Notes: generated by a model from the letters alone, not told the origin. A stretch of DNA of 64,000 bases from an uncultured Flavobacteriales bacterium (GCA_943789205.1 CALSTG010000001.1:858435-922434); one strand, 5' to 3'; positions 46,347 through 56,860 are shown, counted from the first letter of the stretch. Made by a program: numbers and translations.

Positions 46347-47841
46347 AATTGGTTTAATCATTTTGGATGGTTGGGGTATTGGCGCAAAGGATGCGTCAGA
46401 TGCTATACATACAGCGAAAACACCATATTTCGATTCATTAATTGCTAATCATGGTAATGCCACACTTAAAACCTACGGTGAGTCAGTTGGTCTTCCTGAA
46501 GGGCAAATGGGAAATTCTGAGGTCGGTCATCTCAATATTGGTGCTGGACGTATTGTATATCAAGAGCTCACTAGAATCAATAAAAGCATTGAAAATAAAT
46601 CCTTTTATGATAACGAATCACTGAATCAAGCCTTTCAAATTGCCAAAACTGAAAATAAAAAAGTACACCTCATAGGACTTGTATCAAACGGTGGTGTTCA
46701 TAGCTCACAGGAGCACCTTCATGCACTTTGCAAAATGGCAGAAATGCATGAACATCATCGAACCTTTGTTCATGCTTTTACTGACGGAAGGGATTGTGAC
46801 CCTCAAAGCGGATTGGGGTTTATAGAAAAGCTAACGTCATTTATTAAAAACCGCCCTATAAAAATTGCTACAATAATTGGTCGCTATTATGCCATGGATA
46901 GAGACAACCGATGGGAAAGAATTAAAAAAGCATATGATTTAATGGTTCATGGAAAAGGTTCTTCCTTTGAAACTTCCGAAGCATCAATTAAAGCATCCTA
47001 CATGCATGGTATTACAGATGAATTTATTGAGCCTATTCTCATTGAAAAGGATGGGCTTATCGAAAAAGGAGATGTCGTTATTTGCTTCAACTTCAGATCC
47101 GACAGACCAAGAGAAATTACTACCGCCTTAACACAACGCGATTTTCCTGAGCTCGAAATGAACACAATGGATCTCCATTATTTTTGTATGACACGCTATG
47201 ATGAGGCCTTCAAAAATGTAAATATTATTTTCGATAAAGATAATTTGCAGAACACGCTGGGTCAGGTCTTAGCAGAACATAACAAAACACAAGTTAGAAT
47301 CGCGGAAACTGAAAAATACCCGCACGTAACCTTCTTCTTTAATGGTGGGCGTGAAATACCTTTTAAAAATGAACATCGGATTCTGGTGAATTCCCCGAAA
47401 GTTGCTACATACGATTTGCAACCAGAGATGAGTGCCCCTGAGGTAAAAAAGGAGATAACCCAATATATAGAGAAGGCATCCCCAGATTTCATCTGTTTAA
47501 ACTTTGCCAATCCAGACATGGTAGGACATACTGGTGTTTTCTCTGCCATTGTTAGTGCTGTAGAGACAGTTGATGGATGTCTCGAAGAAATCGTAAGCAA
47601 AGGTACTCAGCTAGGATATGAATTTATAGTAATTGCAGATCATGGAAATGCTGATTTAGCAATTAACGATGACATGAGCCCAAATACTGCACACACCACC
47701 AATCCCGTTCCTATAATTTTTATTTCTGAACAAAACAGTAAACTTAAAAATGGAAAGCTTGCAGATATAGCACCAACCATTTTGAACAGACTGAATATCG
47801 CCATTCCCAACGAAATGGATGGTGAAAATTTAATATTCTGA
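46336..47841 (+). CDS. gpmI: 2,3-bisphosphoglycerate-independent phosphoglycerate mutase
   Basis: A 501-residue, alkaline-phosphatase-superfamily mutase of glycolysis (3-phosphoglycerate to 2-phosphoglycerate). Metal ligand Asp11 (IILDGWG) and catalytic Ser61 (MGNSEVGH) are present, with HAFTDGRDCDP, YYAMDRDNRW, FANPDMVGHTG and ADHGNAD completing the two domains. Length is normal. It begins inside the end of the histidine kinase gene; the coupling is probably only operon packing. Confidence 0.96.
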   Translation: MKNKIGLIILDGWGIGAKDASDAIHTAKTPYFDSLIANHGNATLKTYGESVGLPEGQMGNSEVGHLNIGAGRIVYQELTRINKSIENKSFYDNESLNQAFQIAKTENKKVHLIGLVSNGGVHSSQEHLHALCKMAEMHEHHRTFVHAFTDGRDCDPQSGLGFIEKLTSFIKNRPIKIATIIGRYYAMDRDNRWERIKKAYDLMVHGKGSSFETSEASIKASYMHGITDEFIEPILIEKDGLIEKGDVVICFNFRSDRPREITTALTQRDFPELEMNTMDLHYFCMTRYDEAFKNVNIIFDKDNLQNTLGQVLAEHNKTQVRIAETEKYPHVTFFFNGGREIPFKNEHRILVNSPKVATYDLQPEMSAPEVKKEITQYIEKASPDFICLNFANPDMVGHTGVFSAIVSAVETVDGCLEEIVSKGTQLGYEFIVIADHGNADLAINDDMSPNTAHTTNPVPIIFISEQNSKLKNGKLADIAPTILNRLNIAIPNEMDGENLIF

Positions 47842-47908
47842 CGATAAATTCAAAATAATTCTATTGTGTACATAATAACGTTAAAGTTTATTTTTTAATT
47901 TAGAAAAC

Positions 47909-50164
47909 ATGTACAACTCAGAAAATATAAATATCCCTAAAGAAGGATTTGCCGGATTAAAGCAAAACTGGAGAGATGATGTTATTGCCTCTTTGAGTGT
48001 TGCCCTTGTTGCACTGCCTTTATCAATGGCGATTGCTATTGCCTCAGGAGTGCAGCCACTATCGGGACTTTTATCTTGCGTCATTGCTGGATTTGTTACT
48101 ACTTTTTTCCGTAGCGGCAGACTCACCATAAATGGCCCAGCAGCAGGGATGATTACTGTTATTTTTGGAGCAATAGTTTCCTTGGATGACGGAAGCGGTC
48201 GCGCTATAAATTATGTTTTAGCTGCCATTGTTATTTCTGGCCTTTTACAAGTCGTATTGGGTCTATTGAAGCTCGGGCGTATTGCAGAAATATTTCCATC
48301 TTCCGTAATTCATGGTATTTTGGCTGCAATTGGAGTTATTATTTTTGCCAAGCAAATGCACGTAGCGATTGGTACAAGTTCTGATGCTGGCAATGCTATT
48401 GGTATTCTTAAAGATCTTATAGATCAATTGCCAAATACCAACCCTTACATAGCCTTGATATCGGTAATTGGGATTTTTCTATTGTTCTTCCATGCCAGAA
48501 TCAGCTACAAAGTTTTTCATATAATCCCTGCTCCTGTATGGGTAGTGGCAATTTCCATTTCTATTGTGTTACTCTACAATTATCTTGATCTTCATAATAT
48601 CGAATTTATGGGGATTGCATTTGAAAAACCTACAAATTATCTGATGTCCATCCCATCTGATTTGACAGAAGTTTTTTTATTTCCGGACTTTTCTCGCATA
48701 AACAGTGGCGTCTTTTGGCTCGTTGTTTTATCAATGACTATTATTTCCTCCATAATTAGTCTCGCTGCCGCTAAGGCAATAGATAAACTCGACCCTTTCA
48801 AAAGAAAAACAAATTTAAATAAGGATTTAATTGGATTGGGCGCTAGTACTATGGTATCAGGTATGCTCGGGGGCCTTCCAATACTTAACGTCATTGTTAG
48901 AAGTACCGTAAATGTGCAAAATAATGGTAAGACCAAATGGACTAACTTTTTCCATGGCTTTTTAGTCCTATTCTTTATTGTTCTTTTACAGCCGATAATG
49001 AATATTATTCCTCTTGCGGCCTTAGCTGCCGTTCTTGTTTTTGCCGGAATTAAACTTGCATCACCTAGAGTTTTTAAAGAAGTTTATAAAGAAGGTGTGG
49101 AGCAGCTCGTATTCATGGTTTCTACCCTATTATTCACGCTTTATAACAACCTTCTATTCGGACTTATTGCGGGTATTGTAATTACGCTAATTACACATAT
49201 TTTAATTGCTCGATTGTCCGTTCCGCAATTTTTCCTTTACGTCTTTTCGCCAGGAAATATTGAATTCAAAGACACCGAAAGCAGTAAACTAGAACTTCGA
49301 ATCAGAGGTGTTGCAAATTTTATGACCCTACTAAAAATTCTTAAAAAACTTGAAGAAGTGCCAGCAAGGGCTTCCTTAAAAATAAATTTCACTGGCGCTA
49401 AAATTATTGACTTGACGGTGCAGGAGGCAATAGACAATTTTAAAAGAAACCATGAGCTATCGGGTGGAGAGGTAGAGTTGGTTGGTCTTCACAAGCATGT
49501 TTCATCTACTCCTCACAAGTTTGCACTAAAAAGTAGTATCGCCCCAATAGCTCAAAAGATTTCTCCAAGACAAAGAAAAGTAAAAAACCTTGCTGCTACT
49601 CATAAATGGAATTACCAATTAGGACAGGATAGTAACTTTAAAGGACTCGAGAGCTTTCACTTCTTCGACTCACGCCCCATTGAATACAAGGAGAATATTT
49701 TGAAAGGTGCATATCTTGAAGATTTGATAAATTGGGAGTTAACAGATGTCACGTTTTCTGAAGGCGCAATGCTTGCACGAGAAGTATACCATTGTACTGT
49801 CCAAATTATAGAGCTTCCTGCAAAAGCACCAACATTTATTCTCCGTAGAGAGGAGTTTGTTGATCGATTTATTGATAGGGTGCGGGTTTTTGGTTCTATG
49901 GGTGACATTGATTTTAAAGAGAACCCGGACTTCTCAAAGCAATATTTTCTAAAAGGTTCCAATGAATCTGAAATAAGGGCTTATTTCAAACCTGAAGTTT
50001 TAGAGTTTTTTGAGGAACACCCAGCCTACCATATAGAATGTAATGGGAAGCAATTACTAATAGTGAGTCCAGTTGGAGTTACTACGGTTCCCGAGGTAGA
50101 AGCCCAAATCAAAACAATGGAAAAGCTCATTGCAATTCTTAAGGAATTTCATGGCAATAGCTAA
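47909..50164 (+). CDS. SulP-family anion transporter with extra C-terminal domain
   Basis: A 751-residue inner-membrane SulP/SLC26 transporter. The transmembrane domain (about 20-430) has VALVALPLSMAIAIASGVQP and LTINGPAAGM, with STAS-like fold at about 450-550 (KINFTGAKIIDLTVQEAI). Residues about 550-751 add a further domain with 'DIDFKENPDFSKQYFLKGSN' and 'VLEFFEEHPAYHIECNGKQL', which I have seen in mind as a stand-alone or membrane-linked domain, but cannot name. SulP transporters of this type move bicarbonate or sulphate with sodium; no carbonic anhydrase lies beside it. The 67-base gap before it may hold its own promoter. Confidence 0.9.
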   Translation: MYNSENINIPKEGFAGLKQNWRDDVIASLSVALVALPLSMAIAIASGVQPLSGLLSCVIAGFVTTFFRSGRLTINGPAAGMITVIFGAIVSLDDGSGRAINYVLAAIVISGLLQVVLGLLKLGRIAEIFPSSVIHGILAAIGVIIFAKQMHVAIGTSSDAGNAIGILKDLIDQLPNTNPYIALISVIGIFLLFFHARISYKVFHIIPAPVWVVAISISIVLLYNYLDLHNIEFMGIAFEKPTNYLMSIPSDLTEVFLFPDFSRINSGVFWLVVLSMTIISSIISLAAAKAIDKLDPFKRKTNLNKDLIGLGASTMVSGMLGGLPILNVIVRSTVNVQNNGKTKWTNFFHGFLVLFFIVLLQPIMNIIPLAALAAVLVFAGIKLASPRVFKEVYKEGVEQLVFMVSTLLFTLYNNLLFGLIAGIVITLITHILIARLSVPQFFLYVFSPGNIEFKDTESSKLELRIRGVANFMTLLKILKKLEEVPARASLKINFTGAKIIDLTVQEAIDNFKRNHELSGGEVELVGLHKHVSSTPHKFALKSSIAPIAQKISPRQRKVKNLAATHKWNYQLGQDSNFKGLESFHFFDSRPIEYKENILKGAYLEDLINWELTDVTFSEGAMLAREVYHCTVQIIELPAKAPTFILRREEFVDRFIDRVRVFGSMGDIDFKENPDFSKQYFLKGSNESEIRAYFKPEVLEFFEEHPAYHIECNGKQLLIVSPVGVTTVPEVEAQIKTMEKLIAILKEFHGNS

Positions 50165-50186
50165 TTGATTTTCGAAAAATACAGCT

Positions 50187-51290
50187 ATGTCTATAACGTA
50201 CTCATTAACCATGATAGCAGCGCTTTCCTTGTGCTCCTCATGTATTCCTTTTCAAAGTGTTTTTTTAGGCCATCCTGATAAAAAAGATGCTCATCGATTT
50301 CCATCAAATACTATACAGGCTGAAAAGGACTGTTTTCAGTTCAAAGTCGCTAATCCTAAAACAGAATTAAGGGTTAACAATTGGACCCATGACCAACCTA
50401 GCTTTGAAAATTTAAATACGCTCTGTACAAATCATGCGGTAAGAGCTTTTTTGGTCATTCAACGTGACAGTTTGATTTTTAATTATCAAAGCACCAATCT
50501 TGCCATAAATCAAAAACATGTATCCTATTCAATTGCAAAATCTATTGTTTCCTGTTTGATCGGTATCGCGATAGACAAAGGTGCTATACCAAGCGAGAAC
50601 TCAACGGTCATAAAATGGTTGCCTGAATTGTCCGGCACCAAGTTTTCTGATAGTCTACGTATTAGACATTTGCTCAATCACACCTCAGGTATTAAACCTT
50701 CTATTGCCACAGATGCAAGACTGTATTATGGAAGAAATCTAGAGTCTGAAATTGAAAAAACAACATTTGAGTGTGCACCTGGCACAAAACAAAAGTACCT
50801 CAATATCAATACAGAATTATTAGGAATACTGCTATCAAGAGCCGTAGGTAAAAGTCTTTCTGAGTTCACCCGTGAATACTTATGGGAGCGTATTGATATG
50901 TGTGAAGATGCACTTTGGTCAACTGATAAAAAGGGTATGGAAAAAGCTTTTTGCTGTATTTCCGCAACCGCAAAAGATTATGCAAAATTTGGCAGGCTTT
51001 ATTTAAACAAAGGTAAATGGAATGGTAAAACAGTTTTCAGCGAAGATTGGTTTAATAAAACTATTCGAAGAGATAGCACCGAAGGAAGTAGCCTGAATTT
51101 TAATTATTCATGGCATATTGGACTTCAGAAGTATCAAGATTTCATGGCAATCGGTCTATACAAACAGCACATTTACATATACCCTGAAAAAGAAATCATA
51201 ATTGTATTGTTAAACAATCGTGAAGACAAGTTAATTGCTGAACGCGTCAATTGGTGGAATATATTTAGACAAATCGGAGATCAGCTATAG
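50187..51290 (+). CDS. Beta-lactamase-family serine hydrolase (NylB-like), copy 1
   Basis: A 367-residue exported serine hydrolase (class C beta-lactamase / EstB / NylB fold). It has a signal with lipobox-like CSSC, the SxxK motif S115-I-A-K118, and a Tyr-x-Asn (YLN) in QKYLNINTE. The third motif (KTG) is replaced by 'GLYKQHIY'. The FCCISATAKDYAKFG segment is shared with copy 2 at 51753. Natural substrate is unknown; esters or amides are likely. It begins 22 bases after the SulP gene. Confidence 0.88.
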   Translation: MSITYSLTMIAALSLCSSCIPFQSVFLGHPDKKDAHRFPSNTIQAEKDCFQFKVANPKTELRVNNWTHDQPSFENLNTLCTNHAVRAFLVIQRDSLIFNYQSTNLAINQKHVSYSIAKSIVSCLIGIAIDKGAIPSENSTVIKWLPELSGTKFSDSLRIRHLLNHTSGIKPSIATDARLYYGRNLESEIEKTTFECAPGTKQKYLNINTELLGILLSRAVGKSLSEFTREYLWERIDMCEDALWSTDKKGMEKAFCCISATAKDYAKFGRLYLNKGKWNGKTVFSEDWFNKTIRRDSTEGSSLNFNYSWHIGLQKYQDFMAIGLYKQHIYIYPEKEIIIVLLNNREDKLIAERVNWWNIFRQIGDQL

Positions 51291-51348
51291 AATGTTGGGC
51301 CTGATGATTTTAATATTATATAGTCATTTTATGAGTGATTAAACCACC

Positions 51349-51756
51349 TCAATTTATCACCACTCCCTGCAAACCAAGAGGTTTTATCAGTATCATGTTT
51401 TTATCCGAAATTGATTCAGCGGGAAAAACAAACCTCTTATCATACATTACATCATTAACCCAAAAGCTTACCCAATATTCATTCGACAATCCAAAAACAT
51501 CGGGCATAATAGGCTCAATTTTAGCTGCTTCATTTGGTAATAAAATCTCAATCGTGTGCCTCAAAGTAGAAGTTCTTATTTTTTCTCCCGTTTTCGTATC
51601 CACGCCATAACCTGTACTTGATATGATAATACCTTCCATAATATCATCCCTACTACTAATTAAATAGGCATAGTAGCTCATCTCACCTTCTATATCAGTT
51701 TGCACTATTGCTACGGATAGATTTTCAACCTTTGGTCCTTTTAATTCTTCTTTCAT
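51349..51756 (-). CDS. Conserved Bacteroidota protein of unknown function
   Basis: A 135-residue soluble protein with no signal peptide: it opens KVENLSVAIVQTD and has SSTGYGVDT, RTSTLRHTIEILLP and EYWVSFWVNDVMYDKRFVF. I recall similar small proteins in many Bacteroidota, sometimes misnamed as phenylalanyl-tRNA synthetase related. No function is known. Its start overlaps the stop of the NylB-like gene by four bases (ATGA), so it is translationally coupled to it. Confidence 0.75.
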   Translation of the reverse strand: MKEELKGPKVENLSVAIVQTDIEGEMSYYAYLISSRDDIMEGIIISSTGYGVDTKTGEKIRTSTLRHTIEILLPNEAAKIEPIMPDVFGLSNEYWVSFWVNDVMYDKRFVFPAESISDKNMILIKPLGLQGVVIN

Positions 51757-52976
51757 TTATTAGAGCTTACGTTAACAATGCGATCGGCTATGTTCAAATA
51801 TTCGAATAAATCAATAGTATGCCCTAATTTTTCTGCATTTTGAGTCTTCAATTCACTGCGTTCTAGAAGCTTGTAATGTGGGCCTCGTTTCTCTCCTAAG
51901 CGGACAATAACACGATTTAAATGCGGTAATACAATAATATATTGTCCTTTTAGGCCTCTAAAATAATGCACTGGTTTACCTTGATTTTTATAAATCCATA
52001 TATGCCAACCGTAACGCATATTTATTACTTTATCATCTGTTGCCATTTTTGGTGTTTCGACCATTTGAGTTATAAAATCTTTAGGCACAATCTGTATGCC
52101 ATTCACTTTCCCCTCATGGAGGACCAGTAGTCCTAAACGGGCAAAATCGCGTGCAGTTGCATATAAGCAACAAAAAGCTTTCTCATCACCGTCCTCCTTA
52201 TCAAGACTCCAGTACGCATCTCGGCTAGCTCCAATGGGCTCCCATATTTTTTTATACATGTAATTCGTAAGTGTTTCACCTGTTGCCTTTTCAATAATGA
52301 AACCTAAAATTTGTGAATTTCCACTTTGATAATGGAACTTTTTTCCTGGAGTTTCAATAATTCTTAACCTTGTCACAAGACCATAAAGGTCCGTGCCATA
52401 ATATCCCTCAGCAGCTTCAGAAAGCGGGTTCTTTCCACTTTCCTGCCAGTCAAAACCTGCAGACATCGTGAGCAAGTTCCGAATCGTTAAACGCGCCCGT
52501 CCATTGGCTTTAAACTCGGGAATATAAGTACTTACAGGTTCATCGACACTAGGGATTTTACCTTCTCCAATGGCTATACCAATAAGTAAGCCTATTACAG
52601 TCTTAGATGCAGAAAACGAATTTGACACCTCATCAATGGAATGATCTCCCCAATATTGCTCGTGAATCAAAGTATCATTTTGAAAAACTAAAAATGCACG
52701 TGTATCAATTTCATTTAAATATTGTTCTTCCTTATCTGTGATACTTGCTTTTGATAAGTTTACTTCAAGTTTCTTTTCTTTAGTGGATTTAGGAATTTTA
52801 TTCACTGGGAAAACATCTAAATCATATATGCCCGGACCCATTTTACCTATTAAATACGTTTTGGCAATACCTGAATAAAGATAATATCGTCCTGAAAGAA
52901 GAATAAATAGATTAACAGCTACAATAATCGATAGAATGAAGTAGAATATGTGTTTAATTGTTTTCTTAACCATCAT
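51753..52976 (-). CDS. Beta-lactamase-family serine hydrolase (NylB-like), copy 2
   Basis: A 407-residue serine hydrolase of the same family as the gene at 50187. An N-terminal membrane helix (about 8-28) anchors it. The SxxK motif is S122-A-S-K125, the second motif is HYQSGN, and the third is GLKGQY, closer to the family norm than copy 1. Both copies share FCC(L/I)xATAxDxAxxG. It lies between lipB (11-base gap) and the small conserved gene. The two copies face each other, with only the small gene between, which suggests an old duplication. Substrate unknown. Confidence 0.88.
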   Translation of the reverse strand: MMVKKTIKHIFYFILSIIVAVNLFILLSGRYYLYSGIAKTYLIGKMGPGIYDLDVFPVNKIPKSTKEKKLEVNLSKASITDKEEQYLNEIDTRAFLVFQNDTLIHEQYWGDHSIDEVSNSFSASKTVIGLLIGIAIGEGKIPSVDEPVSTYIPEFKANGRARLTIRNLLTMSAGFDWQESGKNPLSEAAEGYYGTDLYGLVTRLRIIETPGKKFHYQSGNSQILGFIIEKATGETLTNYMYKKIWEPIGASRDAYWSLDKEDGDEKAFCCLYATARDFARLGLLVLHEGKVNGIQIVPKDFITQMVETPKMATDDKVINMRYGWHIWIYKNQGKPVHYFRGLKGQYIIVLPHLNRVIVRLGEKRGPHYKLLERSELKTQNAEKLGHTIDLFEYLNIADRIVNVSSNK

Positions 52977-52987
52977 AAATTATATAA

Positions 52988-53683
52988 TTACAAGACACGA
53001 AAGCCAAAAGATTCTTTTAACGATTGCAGTAATATGGCCTTGACATCCTCTATGTTCACTGTAATGCCAAGCTCCTTTTTCATGGAAGTTACCGCTTTAT
53101 CATCTATTCCACAAGGAACAATATTCGAAAAATAATCTAAATCTGTATTTACATTAAATCCTATTCCATGCATTGTGACCCATCGAGATGCCTTAACACC
53201 AAGGGCACATATCTTACGCTCCTGAGGGGTTCCGACATCTAGCCATACTCCTGTCATGCCGTCTATTCTGTCTCCTTTAAGACCATATGCAGCAATCGTA
53301 TGAATAACGGCTTCTTCTAACAACCTCATGTATTTATGAATATCCGTAAAGAAATACTCAAGATCCAGTATTGGATACACTACTAGCTGACCCGGTCCAT
53401 GGTAGGTTATATCACCACCACGATTTATTTTATAAAAAGCAGCATTTTTTTCTTTGAGCTCCTCATTGTTCAGTAATAAATGGGACTCTTTACCACTTTT
53501 ACCTAAAGTATAAACATGAGGATGCTCACAAAACAATAAATGATTCAATGTTTTTTGTTGAGTTGTGCCCTTTCTATTGGAGATTTTTAAATCTACAGAG
53601 GCTTTGAATAATTCTTCTTGAAAATCCCAAGCTTCTTGATAATCTACTACCCCAATATCATGGACAATTACTCTTGGTTTCAT
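52988..53683 (-). CDS. lipB: Octanoyltransferase LipB
   Basis: A 231-residue lipoyl biosynthesis enzyme that moves octanoyl from acyl carrier protein to the lipoyl domains of dehydrogenases. The catalytic pair is present: Lys in ERKICALGVKASRW and Cys in NIVPCGI. INRGGDITYHGPGQLVVYP and MHGIGFNVNTDL also match. It starts 3 bases after the Pgi/Pmi gene. Confidence 0.96.
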   Translation of the reverse strand: MKPRVIVHDIGVVDYQEAWDFQEELFKASVDLKISNRKGTTQQKTLNHLLFCEHPHVYTLGKSGKESHLLLNNEELKEKNAAFYKINRGGDITYHGPGQLVVYPILDLEYFFTDIHKYMRLLEEAVIHTIAAYGLKGDRIDGMTGVWLDVGTPQERKICALGVKASRWVTMHGIGFNVNTDLDYFSNIVPCGIDDKAVTSMKKELGITVNIEDVKAILLQSLKESFGFRVL

Positions 53684-53686
53684 GGG

Positions 53687-54670
53687 CTAAAACTTCGCCA
53701 ATTCACCTTTCAGATAGTCGATGATTTCTATATCAATGATATCTGCACCATTCATTTCACACAAATAATAAGAAGCCCAATCAACTATATTTATAAGATA
53801 AATTGAGCGCTCAATAAATGATTTACCTTTAGCATTAACACTTAATACTTTGCCACATTTTTTCTCGATTGCAGCTTTTGAAATTTCAAACCTTTTATAA
53901 TTCCTTGGATGTAAATCACCCGTGTCAAAAAATATTGGCGCAAATCGTTCATCACCACCAGTCCATCCGACTAGTTCGTTGTGGTTCATCTCAGGAATTA
54001 CATGATGCCATCCTAAATATTTGGAGTTTTCATTAAACTGTTGACGCGCCCGAACTATGATGCCTTCGTACTTTGTCTCGGCATAATAAACACCAACTTT
54101 GCCAAATAGGTGGGCGGCCATTTCTTTTGCATGCGCATGAATTTCATCTTGTTGTGCGGATATGAATGCGCCTGCGGCAATCATTTCTTCTTTTCGTTGA
54201 TGAGATGAGAAACCCAAAGTTGCAAATATATGAAGCAATTGAATTACTGAATAGGCCAAAGCACTTCTTGGTGGGTTCCCCCCAGGTACAAGAATACAGT
54301 CATAATCGTTTTCCTTACAAAATTGTTCAAGTTTTCCACCGCTACAAATTGCGATAATATGACACCCTCTCAATTTAGCATCTTCCAAAGCAATTGTTGT
54401 TTCCTCCGTATTTCCAGAATAGCTCGACCCAACAACTAGAGTGTTTTCATTTACAAATCCAGGAAGTGTATAATCGTTTACCTGAGTAACAGGGACTTTT
54501 AATTCATCTTGTAGCCAGTTCGCTACCATTTTAGCGCCTATTCCGGATCCTCCTAGACCACACATTACAATATTTGTGGTTTTATGCACAGGTTTCTTTA
54601 AGGTCGAAGCCTCTGCAATTTTTAAGGCCTCTGTGATGTTATTTGGAAAAGCTTCTATTAATTCTTTCAT
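53687..54670 (-). CDS. Bifunctional phosphoglucose/phosphomannose isomerase
   Basis: A 327-residue SIS-domain protein of the archaeal-type bifunctional Pgi/Pmi family, about half the length of normal Pgi. The first SIS domain has CGLGGSGIGAKMVANWL, LVVGSSYSGNTEET and ICSGGKLEQF; the second ends with IIVRARQQFNENSK and HVIPEMNHNELVGW. It interconverts glucose-6-phosphate or mannose-6-phosphate with fructose-6-phosphate. The lineage also commonly has an ordinary Pgi. Confidence 0.88.
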   Translation of the reverse strand: MKELIEAFPNNITEALKIAEASTLKKPVHKTTNIVMCGLGGSGIGAKMVANWLQDELKVPVTQVNDYTLPGFVNENTLVVGSSYSGNTEETTIALEDAKLRGCHIIAICSGGKLEQFCKENDYDCILVPGGNPPRSALAYSVIQLLHIFATLGFSSHQRKEEMIAAGAFISAQQDEIHAHAKEMAAHLFGKVGVYYAETKYEGIIVRARQQFNENSKYLGWHHVIPEMNHNELVGWTGGDERFAPIFFDTGDLHPRNYKRFEISKAAIEKKCGKVLSVNAKGKSFIERSIYLINIVDWASYYLCEMNGADIIDIEIIDYLKGELAKF

Positions 54671-54681
54671 TTCTTATTTTG

Positions 54682-56232
54682 TTAAAGTGGGATATTCCCA
54701 TGTTTTTTATTTGGTAAGGATTCATTTTTATTTTCAAGCATCTTGAATCCCGCAATTACTCTGCTTCTTGTTTCATGTGGAAAAATCACTTCATCAACGA
54801 TGCCACGCTCTGCCGCCCTATATGGATTCGCAAAAAGAGATGCATACTCCGCTTCTTTCTCAAGCCATTTCTTTTGAGGGTCCTCACTATTTGCAATTTC
54901 CTTTTTAAAAATTATTTCAGCTGCTCCTTTGGCTCCCATAACAGCAATTTCGGCTGTAGGCCAAGCAAAATTTAAATCAGAACCTATGCTTTTAGAGTTC
55001 ATGACGTCAAAAGCACCACCATATGCCTTTCTTGTTATTACTGTTATTCTTGGAACTGTAGCTTCAGAAAAAGCATATAAAAGCTTTGCTCCATGAGATA
55101 TTATACCGCGCCATTCTTGATCCGTACCAGGTAAGAAGCCAGGCACATCCTCAAATACAAGTAACGGGATATTAAAAGCATCACAAAACCTTACAAATCT
55201 CGCTCCTTTTCGCGAGGAATCTATATCCAATACCCCTGCAAGAGATGCCGGTTGATTCGCAACTACACCGATTGTTCTACCTTCAATCCTTGCAAAACCA
55301 ACAACAATATTTGTTGCAAAGTCTTTATGCACCTCTCTAAAAGATCCATCGTCGATGACACAATCCACAATCTTTCTAATATCATAAGGAATCGTAGCGT
55401 TTTCAGGTAAAACCTCTTCTATATTATTTTCTTTTTTTGCGTCAAAGCTGAACACCTTCGGGTGAGGAGCCTCTTCCTGAGCATTTTGAGGGAGATAACT
55501 CATTAAATCACGTACACTTTTCAAACATTCCACGTCGTTACCAGCGGTAAAGTGATTGACTCCTGATTTCTCCGCATGTGTTTTAGCACCACCTAAATCT
55601 TCAGAGCTAACCTCTTCATGTGTCACTGTCTTTACAACATTCGGGCCCGTCACAAACATGTACGATGTGTCCTCAACCATAAAGATAAAATCTGTCAATG
55701 CGGGAGAATAAACAGCACCACCAGCACACGGCCCCATTATTACGGAGAGCTGAGGTATAACACCTGAAGCGCGAGTGTTTCTATAAAAAATATCCGCATA
55801 TCCGGCTAATGAAACTACACCTTCTTGAATTCTTGCGCCACCAGAATCATTGAGACCAATTAGCGGAGCACCATTTTTGAGTGCCATATCCATGACACGA
55901 CATATTTTTGCAGCGTGTGTCTCAGAAAGCGACCCGCCTAAAACAGTAAAGTCTTGTGAAAAAACATAAACAAGTCTTCCGTGTATTGTTCCATAACCTG
56001 AAATCACACCGTCTCCGGGAATCTTTTGTTTATCCAAACCAAAAGCCGTTGCGCGATGTTCAACAAATCCTCCAATTTCATTAAAGCTCTCCTCATCGAG
56101 TAAAACCTTTATCCTTTCTCGTGCGCTTAACTTGCCCTGATTGTGTTGTCGTTCTATTCTTTCAACTCCACCTCCAAGTGCGGACTTGCTTCTTTTATCG
56201 TGTAACTCTTGATTTTTATCCATAGCACTCAT
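54682..56232 (-). CDS. Acyl-CoA carboxylase, carboxyltransferase (beta) subunit
   Basis: A 516-residue biotin-dependent carboxyltransferase of the propionyl-CoA/methylmalonyl-CoA type. Motifs are [58 protein letters not shown] and [14 protein letters not shown], and, in the second half, [16 protein letters not shown] and [12 protein letters not shown]. It transfers carboxyl from biotin to propionyl-CoA or a related acyl-CoA. No biotin carboxylase or biotin carrier gene is beside it. Confidence 0.93.
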   Translation of the reverse strand: MSAMDKNQELHDKRSKSALGGGVERIERQHNQGKLSARERIKVLLDEESFNEIGGFVEHRATAFGLDKQKIPGDGVISGYGTIHGRLVYVFSQDFTVLGGSLSETHAAKICRVMDMALKNGAPLIGLNDSGGARIQEGVVSLAGYADIFYRNTRASGVIPQLSVIMGPCAGGAVYSPALTDFIFMVEDTSYMFVTGPNVVKTVTHEEVSSEDLGGAKTHAEKSGVNHFTAGNDVECLKSVRDLMSYLPQNAQEEAPHPKVFSFDAKKENNIEEVLPENATIPYDIRKIVDCVIDDGSFREVHKDFATNIVVGFARIEGRTIGVVANQPASLAGVLDIDSSRKGARFVRFCDAFNIPLLVFEDVPGFLPGTDQEWRGIISHGAKLLYAFSEATVPRITVITRKAYGGAFDVMNSKSIGSDLNFAWPTAEIAVMGAKGAAEIIFKKEIANSEDPQKKWLEKEAEYASLFANPYRAAERGIVDEVIFPHETRSRVIAGFKMLENKNESLPNKKHGNIPL

Positions 56233-56284
56233 TAGCTCAACAAAAATAATCTAAAATTTAATTTATCCCTTTATATCCATTGCC

Positions 56285-56860
56285 TTAAGAGATATTTCTG
56301 AAGACATAAAATGGCTGGACACAAAGTGTCGCAATAAGAACGGCAACTAAAACACTTTCTTTAATATCTAAAAAGCAGGATCCAACAATAACTATGCACC
56401 AAAGTATCAAACGACCGAACTGAAAATATTGGCTACTCTTCAAAATTTCAAATCGTACGTTTTGAGGAACTTTGGCTTTCTGTTCATTCCTGATTCTGAA
56501 AAGTTCGTTGAAGATCAATAGTGGAATCAGCACAACGCCTTGTGCAATGCCCATTTCCTCATAGCTCAAGAAGGCCCATAATTCTTCAAAGAAACCAATA
56601 GGAGTTAAAGTGAGAAAAACCAATAAATGTAGTAAGCTCAACTCTAGAAGTGTCATTGAAATTCCAACAAGGGCAAAACGATGATTAATATTCATCGATG
56701 GTAAATTTTTCACTCTTTTCATCAAGAAGAAGCTGCGAATCAAAATATCAAATACAAAAAACAAAACAATGAAATAGAAGCCCCAATCCCAAAATAAAAA
56801 GCCTAAAAGTGGCAATGCTGCATCTCCAAATAAGGCCCCTATAATCTCTATCCTTTTCAA
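56285..56860 (-). CDS. Multi-pass membrane protein of unknown function
   Basis: A 191-residue protein with about five membrane helices and a conserved-looking opening (GDAALPLLGFLFWDWGF). I recognise no family. Its start overlaps the stop of the TPR lipoprotein by four bases, and the carboxylase beta gene follows after 52 bases. It may act with the TPR lipoprotein, but nothing beyond position supports this. Confidence 0.65.
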   Translation of the reverse strand: MKRIEIIGALFGDAALPLLGFLFWDWGFYFIVLFFVFDILIRSFFLMKRVKNLPSMNINHRFALVGISMTLLELSLLHLLVFLTLTPIGFFEELWAFLSYEEMGIAQGVVLIPLLIFNELFRIRNEQKAKVPQNVRFEILKSSQYFQFGRLILWCIVIVGSCFLDIKESVLVAVLIATLCVQPFYVFRNIS

